Shown in pieces: positions 19,162-27,775 of a stretch of 64,000 nt of DNA. Location: assembly GCA_041490445.1 (NCBI GenBank), contig JBGPTF010000006.1, positions 62,001 through 126,000 on the forward strand. The letters run 5' to 3'. The stretch's first letter is position 1. Each line of letters begins with the position of its first letter. Origin of the DNA: JBGPTF01 sp041490445. Lineage in GTDB: Bacteria > Acidobacteriota > Terriglobia > Acidiferrales > UBA7541. Made by a program: the position numbers and the translations under genes. The notes beneath the pieces were generated by a model. The model did no database searches and had not been told where the DNA came from. It saw only the letters and a program-made list of their open reading frames with translations.

Positions 19162-20142
19162 CTAGCCCCCAATGTAAACCATTGTGCGCGAGGGCGGTAC
19201 AAAATCCGGTTCGTTGATGCGGTGACCGCGCTCCTTATCCAGCACGATATCGCGGATTTCCTTCGCGATCTCGGCGTCGCTCGCGCGGCCGCGGAGGAGC
19301 GGCCTCAGGTCGTGGTCTTCCTTGCTGAAGAGGCAGGTGCGCAATTTGCCGTCGGCCGTCAGGCGGATCCGCGAGCAGAAGCCACAAAACGGCTGCGAAA
19401 CCGGCGCGATCAGGCCGATCTGGCCGCGGCCGTCCGCGAATTTATATTTCTTCGCGGTCTCGCTGCGCTCATTCGGGATTTCGACCAGCGGCCAGCGCGC
19501 GTGGATGCGGCGATGAATCTCCGCGGCGGTAACCACAAGCTCGCGCGTCCAGTGGCGGTCGGCATCGAGCGGCATAAACTCGATGAATCGCATGGTCAGA
19601 TCACGTTCGCGGGCGAAGGCGGCGAACGATTCGACTTCGTCGTCGTTGAGCCCGCGCACGAGGACGGCGTTCACCTTCACCGGGCGGAGCGGCGACGCCT
19701 GGGCCGCGTCGATCCCTGCGATCACGCGGGCAAATGCCTGCGTGCGCGTGATCTTTTCGAATTTCGCGCGGTCGAGCGAGTCGAGGCTGATGTTGATGCG
19801 ATTGAGTCCGGCCGCAACGAGCCGGTCACACCGCTCGGCGAGCAAGTGGCCGTTCGTGGTCATCGAGAGATCGGCGACGCCGATGGCCCGCAGGCTCGCG
19901 ACGAAGTCCTCGACACCGTGGCGGACGAGCGGCTCGCCACCGGTCACGCGGATCTTGCGAATGCCCAGCCCGACGAGGATGCGCGCCAATCGCTCGAGTT
20001 CATCCCAGCGGAGAAGGGCGTGCTCGGCCATGTGGTTTTCCGGGTTGGCTGAGCGGCAATAAACGCACCGGAAGTTGCACCGGTCGGTCACCGAGATGCG
20101 CAGGTCGGTAATCGCGCGCCCGTAGCTGTCGCGCAGTGTCAT
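19162..20142 (-). CDS. moaA: GTP 3',8-cyclase (molybdenum cofactor biosynthesis)
   Basis: MoaA starts molybdopterin synthesis by converting GTP to 3',8-cyclo-GTP. The 326-residue product has the N-terminal radical SAM motif 'VTDRCNFRCVYCR' (CxxxCxxC), 'IRKIRVTGGEPLVR' and the C-terminal second-cluster cysteines in 'QPFCGFCSRIRLTADGKLRT' followed by 'CLFS'. It lacks the C-terminal double glycine of many MoaA proteins, ending YIGG instead of a longer tail, which still supplies GG. The ATG has an AGGA site six bases upstream. A structured leader with a terminator lies immediately ahead, suggesting riboswitch control. No other mo genes are in the window. Confidence 0.95.
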   Translation of the reverse strand: MTLRDSYGRAITDLRISVTDRCNFRCVYCRSANPENHMAEHALLRWDELERLARILVGLGIRKIRVTGGEPLVRHGVEDFVASLRAIGVADLSMTTNGHLLAERCDRLVAAGLNRINISLDSLDRAKFEKITRTQAFARVIAGIDAAQASPLRPVKVNAVLVRGLNDDEVESFAAFARERDLTMRFIEFMPLDADRHWTRELVVTAAEIHRRIHARWPLVEIPNERSETAKKYKFADGRGQIGLIAPVSQPFCGFCSRIRLTADGKLRTCLFSKEDHDLRPLLRGRASDAEIAKEIRDIVLDKERGHRINEPDFVPPSRTMVYIGG

Positions 20143-20194
20143 ATCCGTCCTGGATGCGGTGGTCGAGTTGGCTGGCTCGCTTAACATTGAGTCC

Positions 20195-20230
20195 AAAATC
20201 AAAAGCCCAAATCCGCGTTCGGATTCGGGC
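20195..20230 (-). terminator. intrinsic terminator in the moaA leader
   Basis: On the minus strand an 11-base-pair stem GCCCGAATCCG / CGGATTTGGGC (one G-T wobble) with an AACG tetraloop is followed by TTTTGATTTT. This is a textbook rho-independent terminator, placed about 50 bases before the moaA start codon, so it must attenuate moaA unless disrupted by an alternative fold. Confidence 0.85.
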
Positions 20231-20419
20231 CAGTGCCCGGCGGCATGCACCTTGCTTCAGCCGGGCATTCTCCTTTCCAAACGCGGGAGGCCCGGGCGTT
20301 TCCACCGGGACCCTGAACGTCCAACTCTGTCGGACGTTTCCCGCCCCCAGGGTGCGGGACGGGATCGCCCCCGCGTCATGGGATGTCTCTCCCGAAGACG
20401 CCGGGGGTCGGAGAATTAC
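20195..20419 (-). ncRNA. structured moaA leader, candidate molybdenum-cofactor riboswitch
   Basis: Between a good promoter and moaA the minus strand can fold into a series of local hairpins: CCCCCGGCGTC paired with GACGCGGGGG, AACGTCC/GGACGTT, CCCGG/CCGGG, GGGCCTCC/GGAG..GCCC and a perfect seven-base stem GCCCGGC/GCCGGGC. It ends in an intrinsic terminator. A short alternative hairpin, GGGC-ACTG-GCCC at 20227-20238, would compete with both the last stem and the terminator, giving a plausible on/off switch. Position, size (about 225 nt) and target gene fit the Moco RNA motif known upstream of moaA; I could not confirm the consensus from memory, so the ligand is inference. Confidence 0.55.
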
Positions 20420-20425
20420 GAAGCC

Positions 20426-20454
20426 ATTCTACGCCGCCCGGGGCGAGGGCGCAA
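20426..20454 (-). promoter_or_regulatory. sigma-70 promoter of the moaA leader
   Basis: On the minus strand TTGCGC and TAGAAT are separated by exactly 17 bases. The -10 hexamer matches five of six consensus bases. Transcription would start about seven bases downstream, near 20419, just before the first hairpin of the moaA leader. Confidence 0.6.
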
Positions 20455-20537
20455 TTCGCTGTTGAACGAGCGCGCTTTGCATGCGATGCGAGCGCACCGC
20501 GCGGCTAGCCGGGGGATTATGGTAGAGTTTCGGCCCG

Positions 20538-21704
20538 ATGCGAATCTTTGTCCTCGGAGTGGGCGGAGCCGGTTCGCTGCTGGCGCAACTGCTGGCGCGA
20601 CAAGGGCATACGGTGTGGTGTGGCGACCGGGACGTGGAGCGCGCCCGCCGCTTCCTCGGCAAGAAAAGTCAGATTCGCGTCGAAACGGTGAACGCGCGAA
20701 ACCTTTGGTCCATCGTGCGCGCGGCAAGGAGTTGCCACCTTCTTGTGAATGCGTCGCCGGCGGTGTTCAACGAAGTGGTATTGCGCGCGGCGCTGCGCTT
20801 GCGCGTTCACTACCTCGACCTCAATTCGCGGCTGACGCGGAATCCGTTCAAGGCGGAGCAGCTTCGGTTTCACAAGCGCTTCGAGGCGAAAAACCGCGCT
20901 GCGGTAATTAACGTGGGCGTCGCCCCGGGCCTGACGAATTTGCTCGTCAAGCGAGGCGCGGAGATGCTCGACGCGATCGAGAGCGTCCACATTCGTCTCT
21001 ACGAGAGCACTGAAAGCGAAGACCCGGTCTCGACCTGGTCGGCGGACGTGGCCTTCGATCAGGCAGTGTCGCACCCGCGGCTCTATCGCGACGGGCGCTT
21101 CCGGCTCGGGAGGAGATTCAGCGAGCGCGAGCTGTTCCGGTTTCCACCGCCGATCGGGGAGGTGCCGGTGTATCTCGCGGCGCAGGACGAGATCGGGACG
21201 CTGCCGCATTTCCTGCCCATGCGCGAGATGGAGGCGAAAATCGGCGGCCGCGACATCGAGCAACTGCGCCGCTGGCATCGCCAGGGCAAGCTGAGCCGCT
21301 CGCGCGGGATGGTGCTGAAGCGTTTCCCAAAGACGCCGACGCCGCGGATGGTGGCGCGCCTGATCCGCCAGGGCGCCCTCGAAAACGCGCGCCTCGCGGC
21401 GGCGGTCCTCGTCCGCGGAACCAAGAATGAGGAGCCGCTCCAGATCCGCTGGGATGCCGATTTTCCGACGCTCTACAAGCTTCGGGCACGCGGCCTCCTG
21501 GGGACACCGATTTCGTACGCGACCGCCCACCTAGCCGCACTTTTCGTGAAGCAGTTTCCGCGCGACCTGGCCGGCGTCTATCCGCCCGAAGCCCTCCCCG
21601 CCGAAACGAGGCGCGCGATTCTGGCGCAAGCGAAGTCGCGCGACATTCACGTCACGATGAAAATCAGGCACCTGAAGCGGAACGACGAGGAAGAACCGGA
21701 GTAG
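20538..21704 (+). CDS. saccharopine dehydrogenase-like NAD(P)-binding protein
   Basis: A 388-residue cytoplasmic protein. The N-terminus 'MRIFVLGVGGAGSLLAQLLA' is a Rossmann dinucleotide-binding motif (GxGGxG), followed by 'CGDRDVERARRFLG' and 'LLVNASPAVFNEVVLRAAL', the pattern of the saccharopine dehydrogenase NAD-binding domain; 'INVGVAPGLTNLLVKRGAEM' then opens the catalytic domain as in that family. Substrate is uncertain, since many homologues act on carboxynorspermidine or unknown compounds and no lysine or polyamine genes are near. It is divergent from the moaA leader. Its 3' end is overlapped on the other strand by the long tail of the STAS gene. Confidence 0.87.
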   Translation: MRIFVLGVGGAGSLLAQLLARQGHTVWCGDRDVERARRFLGKKSQIRVETVNARNLWSIVRAARSCHLLVNASPAVFNEVVLRAALRLRVHYLDLNSRLTRNPFKAEQLRFHKRFEAKNRAAVINVGVAPGLTNLLVKRGAEMLDAIESVHIRLYESTESEDPVSTWSADVAFDQAVSHPRLYRDGRFRLGRRFSERELFRFPPPIGEVPVYLAAQDEIGTLPHFLPMREMEAKIGGRDIEQLRRWHRQGKLSRSRGMVLKRFPKTPTPRMVARLIRQGALENARLAAAVLVRGTKNEEPLQIRWDADFPTLYKLRARGLLGTPISYATAHLAALFVKQFPRDLAGVYPPEALPAETRRAILAQAKSRDIHVTMKIRHLKRNDEEEPE

Positions 21705-22139
21705 TTGATCGGTGTGATCCGGCGAGCCGGAATCACGATCACCGCGTGTCGCGCGGTGACTTTCCAGGTTTGGAGAAATCAGGGCGCGGCGCATACAGCG
21801 GAAGCTCGCCGTCGCCGCGGGTTCGTCGGCGAAAACTTCGAAGACCTGATATAGATTCGTGATCTGGAGAAGATCGCGGATATTCTTCGTGAGATGCACC
21901 AGCTTCATCGTTCCGCCCTGGCGCCGCGCGGTCAGGAGTCCCTTGGTCAAAGCGCCGATTCCAGCGCTGTCAATGAAAGGCACTTCCGCGAGGTTTAAGA
22001 GGATTTTCTTCTGTCCCTTCGCGACGGCGTCACTCAAGAGCTGAGAAAGCTGCTCGCAGCCTTCCCCCAGCGTGATGCGCCCGTTCAGGTCCACGACGAG
22101 GATGCCGTTTAGTTCGCGAGAGTTCATCCGCAAGGCCAC
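21531..22139 (-). CDS. STAS-domain anti-sigma factor antagonist with an anomalous C-terminal extension
   Basis: Residues 1-110 are a STAS domain: 'NGILVVDLNGRITLGEGCEQ', 'KKILLNLAEVPFIDSAGIGA' (with the serine phosphorylated in SpoIIAA-type antagonists) and 'GGTMKLVHLTKNIRDLLQIT'. Such proteins bind anti-sigma kinases in partner-switching cascades. The start is a GTG with a GAGGGGTGA ribosome-binding site. A STAS protein should end near residue 110-120, but the frame runs on for about 90 residues, most of it antisense to the saccharopine-dehydrogenase-like gene and compositionally unlike protein. A lost stop or frameshift near 21800 is likely. No partner kinase is nearby. Confidence 0.8.
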   Translation of the reverse strand: MALRMNSRELNGILVVDLNGRITLGEGCEQLSQLLSDAVAKGQKKILLNLAEVPFIDSAGIGALTKGLLTARRQGGTMKLVHLTKNIRDLLQITNLYQVFEVFADEPAATASFRCMRRALISPNLESHRATRGDRDSGSPDHTDQLLRFFLVVPLQVPDFHRDVNVARLRLRQNRAPRFGGEGFGRIDAGQVARKLLHEKCG

Positions 22140-22270
22140 GTGGTCACCCCTCTCGAGCGGCCATGTTAGGTGCCGCGCGCGCGCAAGTCAATTCGCGGCG
22201 GCGACGGCGGCTGAGGAAACGCAGGCTGGGCCCAGCGCATCAAACAAAATAGACCGCGCCGGAGGCAACC

Positions 22271-22840
22271 ATGAGAATCCTGCTCAAGACCATTCGCGTC
22301 CCTCTCCTGTTGAGTCTGTTGGTCACCGCAGCCGGCATGTATTCAACTGCCGCAGTGCAGGACAAACGGCCTGACTCGAAGGACGTGACAAAATTCGACG
22401 CATACCTGCAGAAGGAGGTGCGGCATCGGCTCCTGATGCTGCCGCGCTTTTCGGTGTTCGACAATCTGCAGTACAGCATCAGCGGCTACACCGTTACGCT
22501 GCTGGGGCAAGTCAACACGCCTTCGCTGAAAGGCGATGCGGAAGACGCGGTCAAGGAGATCGAGGGGGTGGAGAAAGTAATCAACAAAATCGAAATCCTG
22601 CCGCCGTCACCGAGTGACAATCGCATCCGCCGCGCCACGTATCGCGCGATCTACGGCTTTTCGCAACTGCAGCAGTACGAACTGCGCGCCGTGCCGCCCA
22701 TTCACATTATCGTGAAGAACGGCCACGTCACGCTCGAAGGGGCAGTTGCCAATCAGACGGACAAGGACCTTGCCTATCTCCGTGCGAGCGGAGTGCCCGG
22801 CGTCTTCTCGGTAACGAATAACCTTGCGGTAGAAAAGTAG
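22271..22840 (+). CDS. exported BON-domain protein
   Basis: The 189-residue protein has a signal peptide (residues 1-28) and two BON domains: one around 'FDNLQYSISGYTVTLLGQVN' with 'AVKEIEGVEKVINKIEIL', the second around 'HIIVKNGHVTLEGAVANQTD' with 'RASGVPGVFSVTNNLAVEK'. BON domains are phospholipid-binding modules typical of periplasmic osmotic-stress proteins such as OsmY. It stands alone between a STAS gene and a convergent hydrolase, with no operon partner. Confidence 0.88.
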   Translation: MRILLKTIRVPLLLSLLVTAAGMYSTAAVQDKRPDSKDVTKFDAYLQKEVRHRLLMLPRFSVFDNLQYSISGYTVTLLGQVNTPSLKGDAEDAVKEIEGVEKVINKIEILPPSPSDNRIRRATYRAIYGFSQLQQYELRAVPPIHIIVKNGHVTLEGAVANQTDKDLAYLRASGVPGVFSVTNNLAVEK

Positions 22841-22878
22841 CAGCCGCTCACCGCGCGCCGCCGGGCTGTGTCTCGGAC

Positions 22879-24351
22879 TCAGTGAGGCGTTCGCTCGCCG
22901 GCGTGAAACTCTGTCCAGGGGCCTGCCGGCATGTCGCGCAGCACGGGAGCCTGCCAGCCATACTCCGGGTGCGACGCAAGAAACTCTTTGGCGTGGAAAT
23001 CTGCGCCGCAGGGATGCCCCATACGCGCGACGAACGTCATGGCTTCCGCCATGCGGCTGTCTGTCACCTTGCCCTGAACTGCGCCACCGGGATGGTGGGG
23101 GCCCCATTCCCATTCCTTGATGGGCCGCGGTGAGACGTCGGCGTGGCCGCAGAGGGTGCGCTCGTCGGCGGCTTCTTTTTTCGCAACCGTATCGAAATGA
23201 TCTCCGAGGAATTTCTCGGCGAGCGCGGTGTCAAGTTGGCCTTTCGATTCGCGCATCAGTTGCACCCACCGGGCGCGGCGCGCGTTCGGCGAGGAAGCGG
23301 AATTCTTCGGGTCGAAGGTGGTGTCTTCCTTGATGACCTCGGGATCGCTCGCAAAGTTGGACCCGGCGAAATAACCGTCTTTCGCCCGCCAGAGCTTCGT
23401 GTGCTTCAGCCCCAATTCGAGCTGCGCAATTTCGCCGGTCTTGCGGTCTCCGAGCAGCCATTCATTCGCATAGCCGCCGTTGTTGCCGTCGAGCATGATT
23501 TTCACGTAGTCGTCGATCGAGCCGGCGTATTGCATCGCCTTGCGCGAACGGACGAATTCCGGCTTGCCGTCTGGATTCCAGCCGTTGAACTGCGTGATCG
23601 TGGTTTCGGTGACCATGATCCCGTCGGAATTGACTCCAAAGTCGTCGTCGCTCGTGATCACGCCGGGGAAACCGTCCATCAGCATGCGGTAGCCGTGCTC
23701 GGGCGCGATGTCGAAAACGATGCGCCAGCGCTCGCCCGCGAGGTAGCTGGTCCAGTTGTTATGCGCCATCACAATTTGGTGGTCGCGGGTATAGCTGCCG
23801 GTGGCGACAAATGCGCTGCAATTTCCGGGACTGGTGAGGTGCGGCGCGCCTGCAACTTTCTCGCGCGCGTTGAGCCAGGGAACATAGTAGCCCGGCAGCT
23901 CTTCGAACGCGTTGAACGCGACCAGATCGTCAATGTCAATGGCCACGCCGCGCGCCTTCAGTCCTTCGACAATGCCGTTCAGTTCCTGCTGGTATTCGGC
24001 GTCAATCTTCGGCCAAAGCATGTCGTGCGCCGTCTTGCGGAAGAAATTCCAATCGCGCTTGGTCTCGTGCGTGTCCTCCAGGCGAATCGCCTGGAACGCG
24101 TCCTCGATCTCCGGCGCGAGCAGGTAGCCGTGCTGGAAGCCGATGTGCTCGGGCGAGCCTTCGAGATGGGCATAGATCCATCCGCCGCGCTCGAAGCGGT
24201 AGGCGCCGTGCAGGCGCGGGTCGGAGGAGACGAGGCCGGCCGGGGCCGATGCTTCGATCTTGCCGCTCCATGCGAATGGCAGAGCCGCGAACGCCATCAT
24301 CGCGCCAAGCGCAAGCAGCGTTGTGAGAACACCGACCCGTTTCGAGCGCAT
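22879..24351 (-). CDS. exported phospholipase B-like / C45-type Ntn hydrolase
   Basis: A 490-residue exported protein: hydrophobic signal segment at residues 7-26, then 'LEGSPEHIGFQHGYLLAPEI' and, after an autoprocessing-type junction, 'GNCSAFVATGSYTRDHQIV' where the Cys would be the Ntn nucleophile, with 'MAHNNWTSYL' and 'IVFDIAPEHGYRMLMDGFPG' downstream. This order matches phospholipase-B-like and C45 acyl-CoA:6-APA acyltransferase-type proteins, which cleave amide or ester bonds. I start at MRSKRVGV, which has a GGAGG site six bases upstream, rather than 13 codons earlier. The natural substrate is unknown. Confidence 0.85.
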   Translation of the reverse strand: MRSKRVGVLTTLLALGAMMAFAALPFAWSGKIEASAPAGLVSSDPRLHGAYRFERGGWIYAHLEGSPEHIGFQHGYLLAPEIEDAFQAIRLEDTHETKRDWNFFRKTAHDMLWPKIDAEYQQELNGIVEGLKARGVAIDIDDLVAFNAFEELPGYYVPWLNAREKVAGAPHLTSPGNCSAFVATGSYTRDHQIVMAHNNWTSYLAGERWRIVFDIAPEHGYRMLMDGFPGVITSDDDFGVNSDGIMVTETTITQFNGWNPDGKPEFVRSRKAMQYAGSIDDYVKIMLDGNNGGYANEWLLGDRKTGEIAQLELGLKHTKLWRAKDGYFAGSNFASDPEVIKEDTTFDPKNSASSPNARRARWVQLMRESKGQLDTALAEKFLGDHFDTVAKKEAADERTLCGHADVSPRPIKEWEWGPHHPGGAVQGKVTDSRMAEAMTFVARMGHPCGADFHAKEFLASHPEYGWQAPVLRDMPAGPWTEFHAGERTPH

Positions 24352-24478
24352 CCCCGACCTCCGCGCAGCCGAAGCAATCCGGCGCGGCAATGGTAGTTTG
24401 CGCTGCCTGCCGAGTCAAACCACAGATGTAAAGAGGCAGCGCGCTGGGGCGCGACCGAATCCGATTGAAAAGGAGAGG

Positions 24479-24985
24479 TTACTTCTCGGGCTCTTCCTGG
24501 ACGCCGAGGACCTGCACCTGAATGGCGCGATCGCGCGGCCCATCCAGTTCGGCCAGGATGATGGATTGCCAGGTCCCTAGTGCCAGCTCGCCGTTGCGCA
24601 CCGGCACCGAAAGTGTGTGGCCGAGCAGCATGGCGCGGAGATGGGAATCGGCGTTCTTGCGGCTGCACTCGGAGAGCTTCGGGTCGTTGTGCCGCCAGTA
24701 GTCAATCCGGCCGACCAGCTTCTCGAGGAACGCCTTGATGTCGTCGAGCAGCGCTTGCTGGAACTCGTTGATGAAGATGGCGGTGGTGGTGTGCAGCGAC
24801 TGGACGAGCACGAACCCTGCCTTCAAGCCGTGCTTGCGGACGATTTCGTTCAGGTCGCGGGTGATGTTGATCAGCTCGAGGCGCTCACGCGTCTGATAAC
24901 AGATCGTTTCGAGGTACATTTGCAGCGCTGCGGTTGGCCGCAGCTCCGGCGCCAGCGGAACAATCTTTTGCGAAGCAGCTTTCAT
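24479..24985 (-). CDS. YjbQ / UPF0047 family protein
   Basis: A 168-residue protein of the YjbQ family (also described as a secondary thiamine-phosphate synthase enzyme). The three conserved blocks are present: 'VLVQSLHTTTAIFINEFQQA', 'DYWRHNDPKLSECSRKNADS' with 'HLRAMLLGHTLSVPVRNGEL', and 'LALGTWQSIILAELDGPRDR', carrying the histidines and glutamate of the shared site. The ATG has a GGGAG site at six bases. Its role beyond weak in vitro phosphotransfer is not settled. Confidence 0.9.
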   Translation of the reverse strand: MKAASQKIVPLAPELRPTAALQMYLETICYQTRERLELINITRDLNEIVRKHGLKAGFVLVQSLHTTTAIFINEFQQALLDDIKAFLEKLVGRIDYWRHNDPKLSECSRKNADSHLRAMLLGHTLSVPVRNGELALGTWQSIILAELDGPRDRAIQVQVLGVQEEPEK

Positions 24986-25061
24986 TCGGCGCGCTCCCTC
25001 AGTCGCGAACCACCGAACCTGCTGGGAAGCATGGGGTGCCAGCCAGGCAGAACAATCAAAA

Positions 25062-25067
25062 ATTATA
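25062..25067 (-). promoter_or_regulatory. candidate -10 element upstream of the YjbQ gene
   Basis: A perfect TATAAT on the minus strand lies about 80 bases before the YjbQ start, inside the otherwise empty gap after the ybdD gene. No convincing -35 hexamer is found 16-18 bases upstream, so the call is tentative. Confidence 0.3.
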
Positions 25068-25140
25068 GGGTTTGCAGGCCGAAAGCGTCCATTCTTATTT
25101 TCGGCGTGTTGCAGCGCGCCGGCATCCTCGCGATCGGGAC

Positions 25141-25350
25141 TCAGCAACAGCGGCTGACGCCGGAATAGCGCCGGCGAAGCGCATCGAGGTAGAACTCCTC
25201 GCGCGACAGCGGCTGCATGGCGCTCGCGGCGCCGGAGTTCGCGCGAGCGGCGCGGAGATAGTTTTCGTAGGCGGCGTCGCCGCTCATCTGCCGCAGCCAC
25301 CACCAGAGCGCTGCAAGCGCTTTTCGTGTGCGTCTTGTGGCCTCGCGCAT
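25141..25350 (-). CDS. YbdD/YjiX family small protein, CstA partner
   Basis: A 69-residue protein with 'LWWWLRQMSGDAAYENYLRA' near the start, 'PLSREEFYLDALRRRYSGVS' and the terminal RCC that typifies the YbdD/YjiX (DUF466) family. The family is nearly always encoded directly after cstA-type peptide or pyruvate transporters and is needed for their function. Here its ATG overlaps the cstA stop in a TGATG, giving translational coupling. Confidence 0.93.
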   Translation of the reverse strand: MREATRRTRKALAALWWWLRQMSGDAAYENYLRAARANSGAASAMQPLSREEFYLDALRRRYSGVSRCC

Positions 25351-27413
25351 CAGTCGCCCTCCGCCCAGCCCGTGGCAACGTAAGGCGCCTCGTGCAGCAC
25401 CGCTTCCTTACCGCCATGCAGGATGCGGTACCACTCGCCAAGCGCCTCGGCAACCAGCACAAGCACCATCACCGCGAGCACTGCTGTTACCGCAGCATCG
25501 AGCCGATTGTTGAAGATCAGGCGATGCGTTTCCGCGATTTTTTCAGCAGGAATCGCGCCGCCCGCCATCTGCTCGGAGAACACGCGCGCCTGCGCCAGAA
25601 AGCCGATGCGCGGATTCGGATGAAAAATCTTCTGGTAGCTCGCCGTCATCGTCACCAGGACAAGCCACGCCGTCGGCGCCAGCGTTACCCAGACCCAACG
25701 CAGCTTCCCCATTTTGATCAGAATCGTGGTCGCCACCACGAACGCCACCGCCGCAAGCAACTGGTTCGATATGCCGAACAGAGGCCACAGCGAATTAATC
25801 CCGCCAAGCGGGTCGCGCACGCCCTGCCACAGGAAATAGCCCCAAGCGCCGACGATCAGCGCGCTGGTGGAAAGAATGCTCGGATACCAGCCGGTGCGGC
25901 CGATCGGCTTCCACACGTGCCCGAGCAGCTCCTGCACCATGAAGCGGCCCACGCGCGTGCCCGCATCGAGCACCGTAAGGATGAACAGGGCCTCGAACAT
26001 GATCGCAAAGTGATACCAGATGCTCAGGAGGCGCTCGCCGCCAATTGTCCCGCTGAAGATTTGCGCCATGCCGACGGCGAGCGAAGGTGCGCCGCCCGTG
26101 CGGTCGAGCAGGGTCCGTTCGCCAACGCGCTGGGCGAGCGAGATCATTGTTTGCGGGTCGAGGGCGAAGCCCCAGGAACGAATCGTCGTGGCAGCCGCCT
26201 CGGCCGTCTTCCCGACGATTCCTGCGGGGCTATTGATCGCGAAATAGACTCCCGGGTCGAGCGCGCACGCCGCCACCATCGCCATCACGGCGACAAATGA
26301 TTCCATCAGCATGGAGCCGTAGCCCACGAGCCGGGCGTGCGGCTCGCGCAGAATCATCTTCGGCGTCGTGCCGGAAGAAATCAGCGAATGAAAGCCGCTG
26401 ACGGCGCCACACGCAATCGTGATGAAGCAGAACGGAAACATTTTTCCGGCGAAAACCGGCCCGTTGCCGTCCACGAAGCGCGTGAGCGCCGGCATATGCA
26501 GCGTCGGCCGCACCAGAAGAATGCCACCGGCCAGCGCCGCCACCGCGCCAACCTTGATGAAGGCACTCAGGTAGTCGCGCGGCGCGAGCAGCAGCCACAC
26601 CGGCAACGCCGAGGCCGCAAAGCCGTACACAATGATCGCCAGGGCGAGCGCGGGGCCCGAGAGCGTGAACACTTGCGACCAGGCGGGAGAATCGTTCACC
26701 CACCGCCCGGCAACAACTGCGAAAACAATGAGCACCACTCCGATCGCCGTGGCTTCCAGGACGCGCCCGGGGCGAACGTAGCGCATGTAAATGCCCATCA
26801 GCAGGGCGATCGGGATGGTCAGCGCCAGCGTGAAGGCGCCCCACGGCGAGGCCTTCAGCGCGTTGACGACTACCAGCGCCACGACCGCCAGAAGAATGAC
26901 CATGATGGATAGAACCGCGAGGAGCGCGATCATTCCGCCGCGCTTGCCCACTTCCTCGCGGGCCATCTGGCCGAGCGATTTACCGTCGCGGCGGATCGAG
27001 CAGAACAGAATCGTAAAATCCTGCACGCAGCCGCCCAGCGCCGCGCCCAGGATGATCCACAACGTGCCGGGCAAGTAGCCGAACTGCGCGGCAAGCGTCG
27101 GGCCAACGAGCGGCCCCGGCCCGGCGATCGCGGCGAAATGATGTCCGATGAGAACCCACTTGTTCGTGGGGACAAAATCGCGGCCGTCTTCCAGACGCTC
27201 CGCCGGCGTGGCGCGCGAGGCATCGAGCGCGAGGACGCGGGCCGAAAGGAAGCGGGAGTAAAAGCGATACGCTACCAGATACGTGCAGACCGCGGCGACG
27301 ATGAACCAGACTGCGTTCAACGGCTCCTTGCGCTCGAACGCAATCGCTGCGAGTCCTCCCGCGCCGGCGAGCGAAATGGCGAACCAGGTCAGAATTTTCG
27401 AGAGTTTCTTCAT
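25350..27413 (-). CDS. cstA: carbon starvation protein CstA (peptide/pyruvate transporter)
   Basis: A 687-residue protein with about 16-18 hydrophobic segments. Family motifs are clear: 'WVLIGHHFAAIAGPGPLVGP', 'AAQFGYLPGTLWIILGAALG', 'ISSGTTPKMILREPHARLVG' and 'GYGSMLMESFVAVMAMVAAC'. CstA-type carriers import peptides or pyruvate under carbon limitation. Length is right for the family and the N-terminal 'FVPTNKWVLIGHHFA' block is intact. It is paired with the YbdD-like gene by stop-start overlap. No CRP site is evident upstream. Confidence 0.95.
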   Translation of the reverse strand: MKKLSKILTWFAISLAGAGGLAAIAFERKEPLNAVWFIVAAVCTYLVAYRFYSRFLSARVLALDASRATPAERLEDGRDFVPTNKWVLIGHHFAAIAGPGPLVGPTLAAQFGYLPGTLWIILGAALGGCVQDFTILFCSIRRDGKSLGQMAREEVGKRGGMIALLAVLSIMVILLAVVALVVVNALKASPWGAFTLALTIPIALLMGIYMRYVRPGRVLEATAIGVVLIVFAVVAGRWVNDSPAWSQVFTLSGPALALAIIVYGFAASALPVWLLLAPRDYLSAFIKVGAVAALAGGILLVRPTLHMPALTRFVDGNGPVFAGKMFPFCFITIACGAVSGFHSLISSGTTPKMILREPHARLVGYGSMLMESFVAVMAMVAACALDPGVYFAINSPAGIVGKTAEAAATTIRSWGFALDPQTMISLAQRVGERTLLDRTGGAPSLAVGMAQIFSGTIGGERLLSIWYHFAIMFEALFILTVLDAGTRVGRFMVQELLGHVWKPIGRTGWYPSILSTSALIVGAWGYFLWQGVRDPLGGINSLWPLFGISNQLLAAVAFVVATTILIKMGKLRWVWVTLAPTAWLVLVTMTASYQKIFHPNPRIGFLAQARVFSEQMAGGAIPAEKIAETHRLIFNNRLDAAVTAVLAVMVLVLVAEALGEWYRILHGGKEAVLHEAPYVATGWAEGD

Positions 27414-27775
27414 TCTTCTCCGACGGCTATTCCTTCTCTCCGTTCACGGGATTTGAGGCATCCTACGCAGGGCTATGGGCGGCGTCAACGGTTCATGGCA
27501 GCCGTAGCGCCGGCATTTGGAATAGCCGGACAGCAAGGAAACGAATAGAATGCGCCCCGCATCCAACTGCGCGATTTGGGCGGGATTCCCTCGCGGCATG
27601 GACTGCTTGAAGATAGGGATCGCCAAACTATGGGAAGCATTCTGAAAACGAAATCGCTCGACCTTCCGCTCCAGGAAGCGCAGGACAGCGGCGAGCACTC
27701 GCTCCGCCGCGGGCAATTTGCGGTGATGCGGTAGAATTCGCTGCGGCCTCGAGACGGGTTCGCAAGGAGTGTTGG
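27414..27775. other. non-coding gap between cstA and the beta-lactamase-fold gene
   Basis: This 362-base divergent region must hold the promoters of both flanking genes. A TAGAAT near 27733 could serve the plus-strand gene, but no good -35 box is spaced from it. Short open frames on both strands have no ribosome-binding sites or recognisable products. Nothing else was seen. Confidence 0.5.

Noticed and set aside
20195..20419. 6S RNA or SRP RNA
   Set aside because: The fold is a row of local hairpins rather than one long rod with a central bubble, and the SRP core motif is absent.
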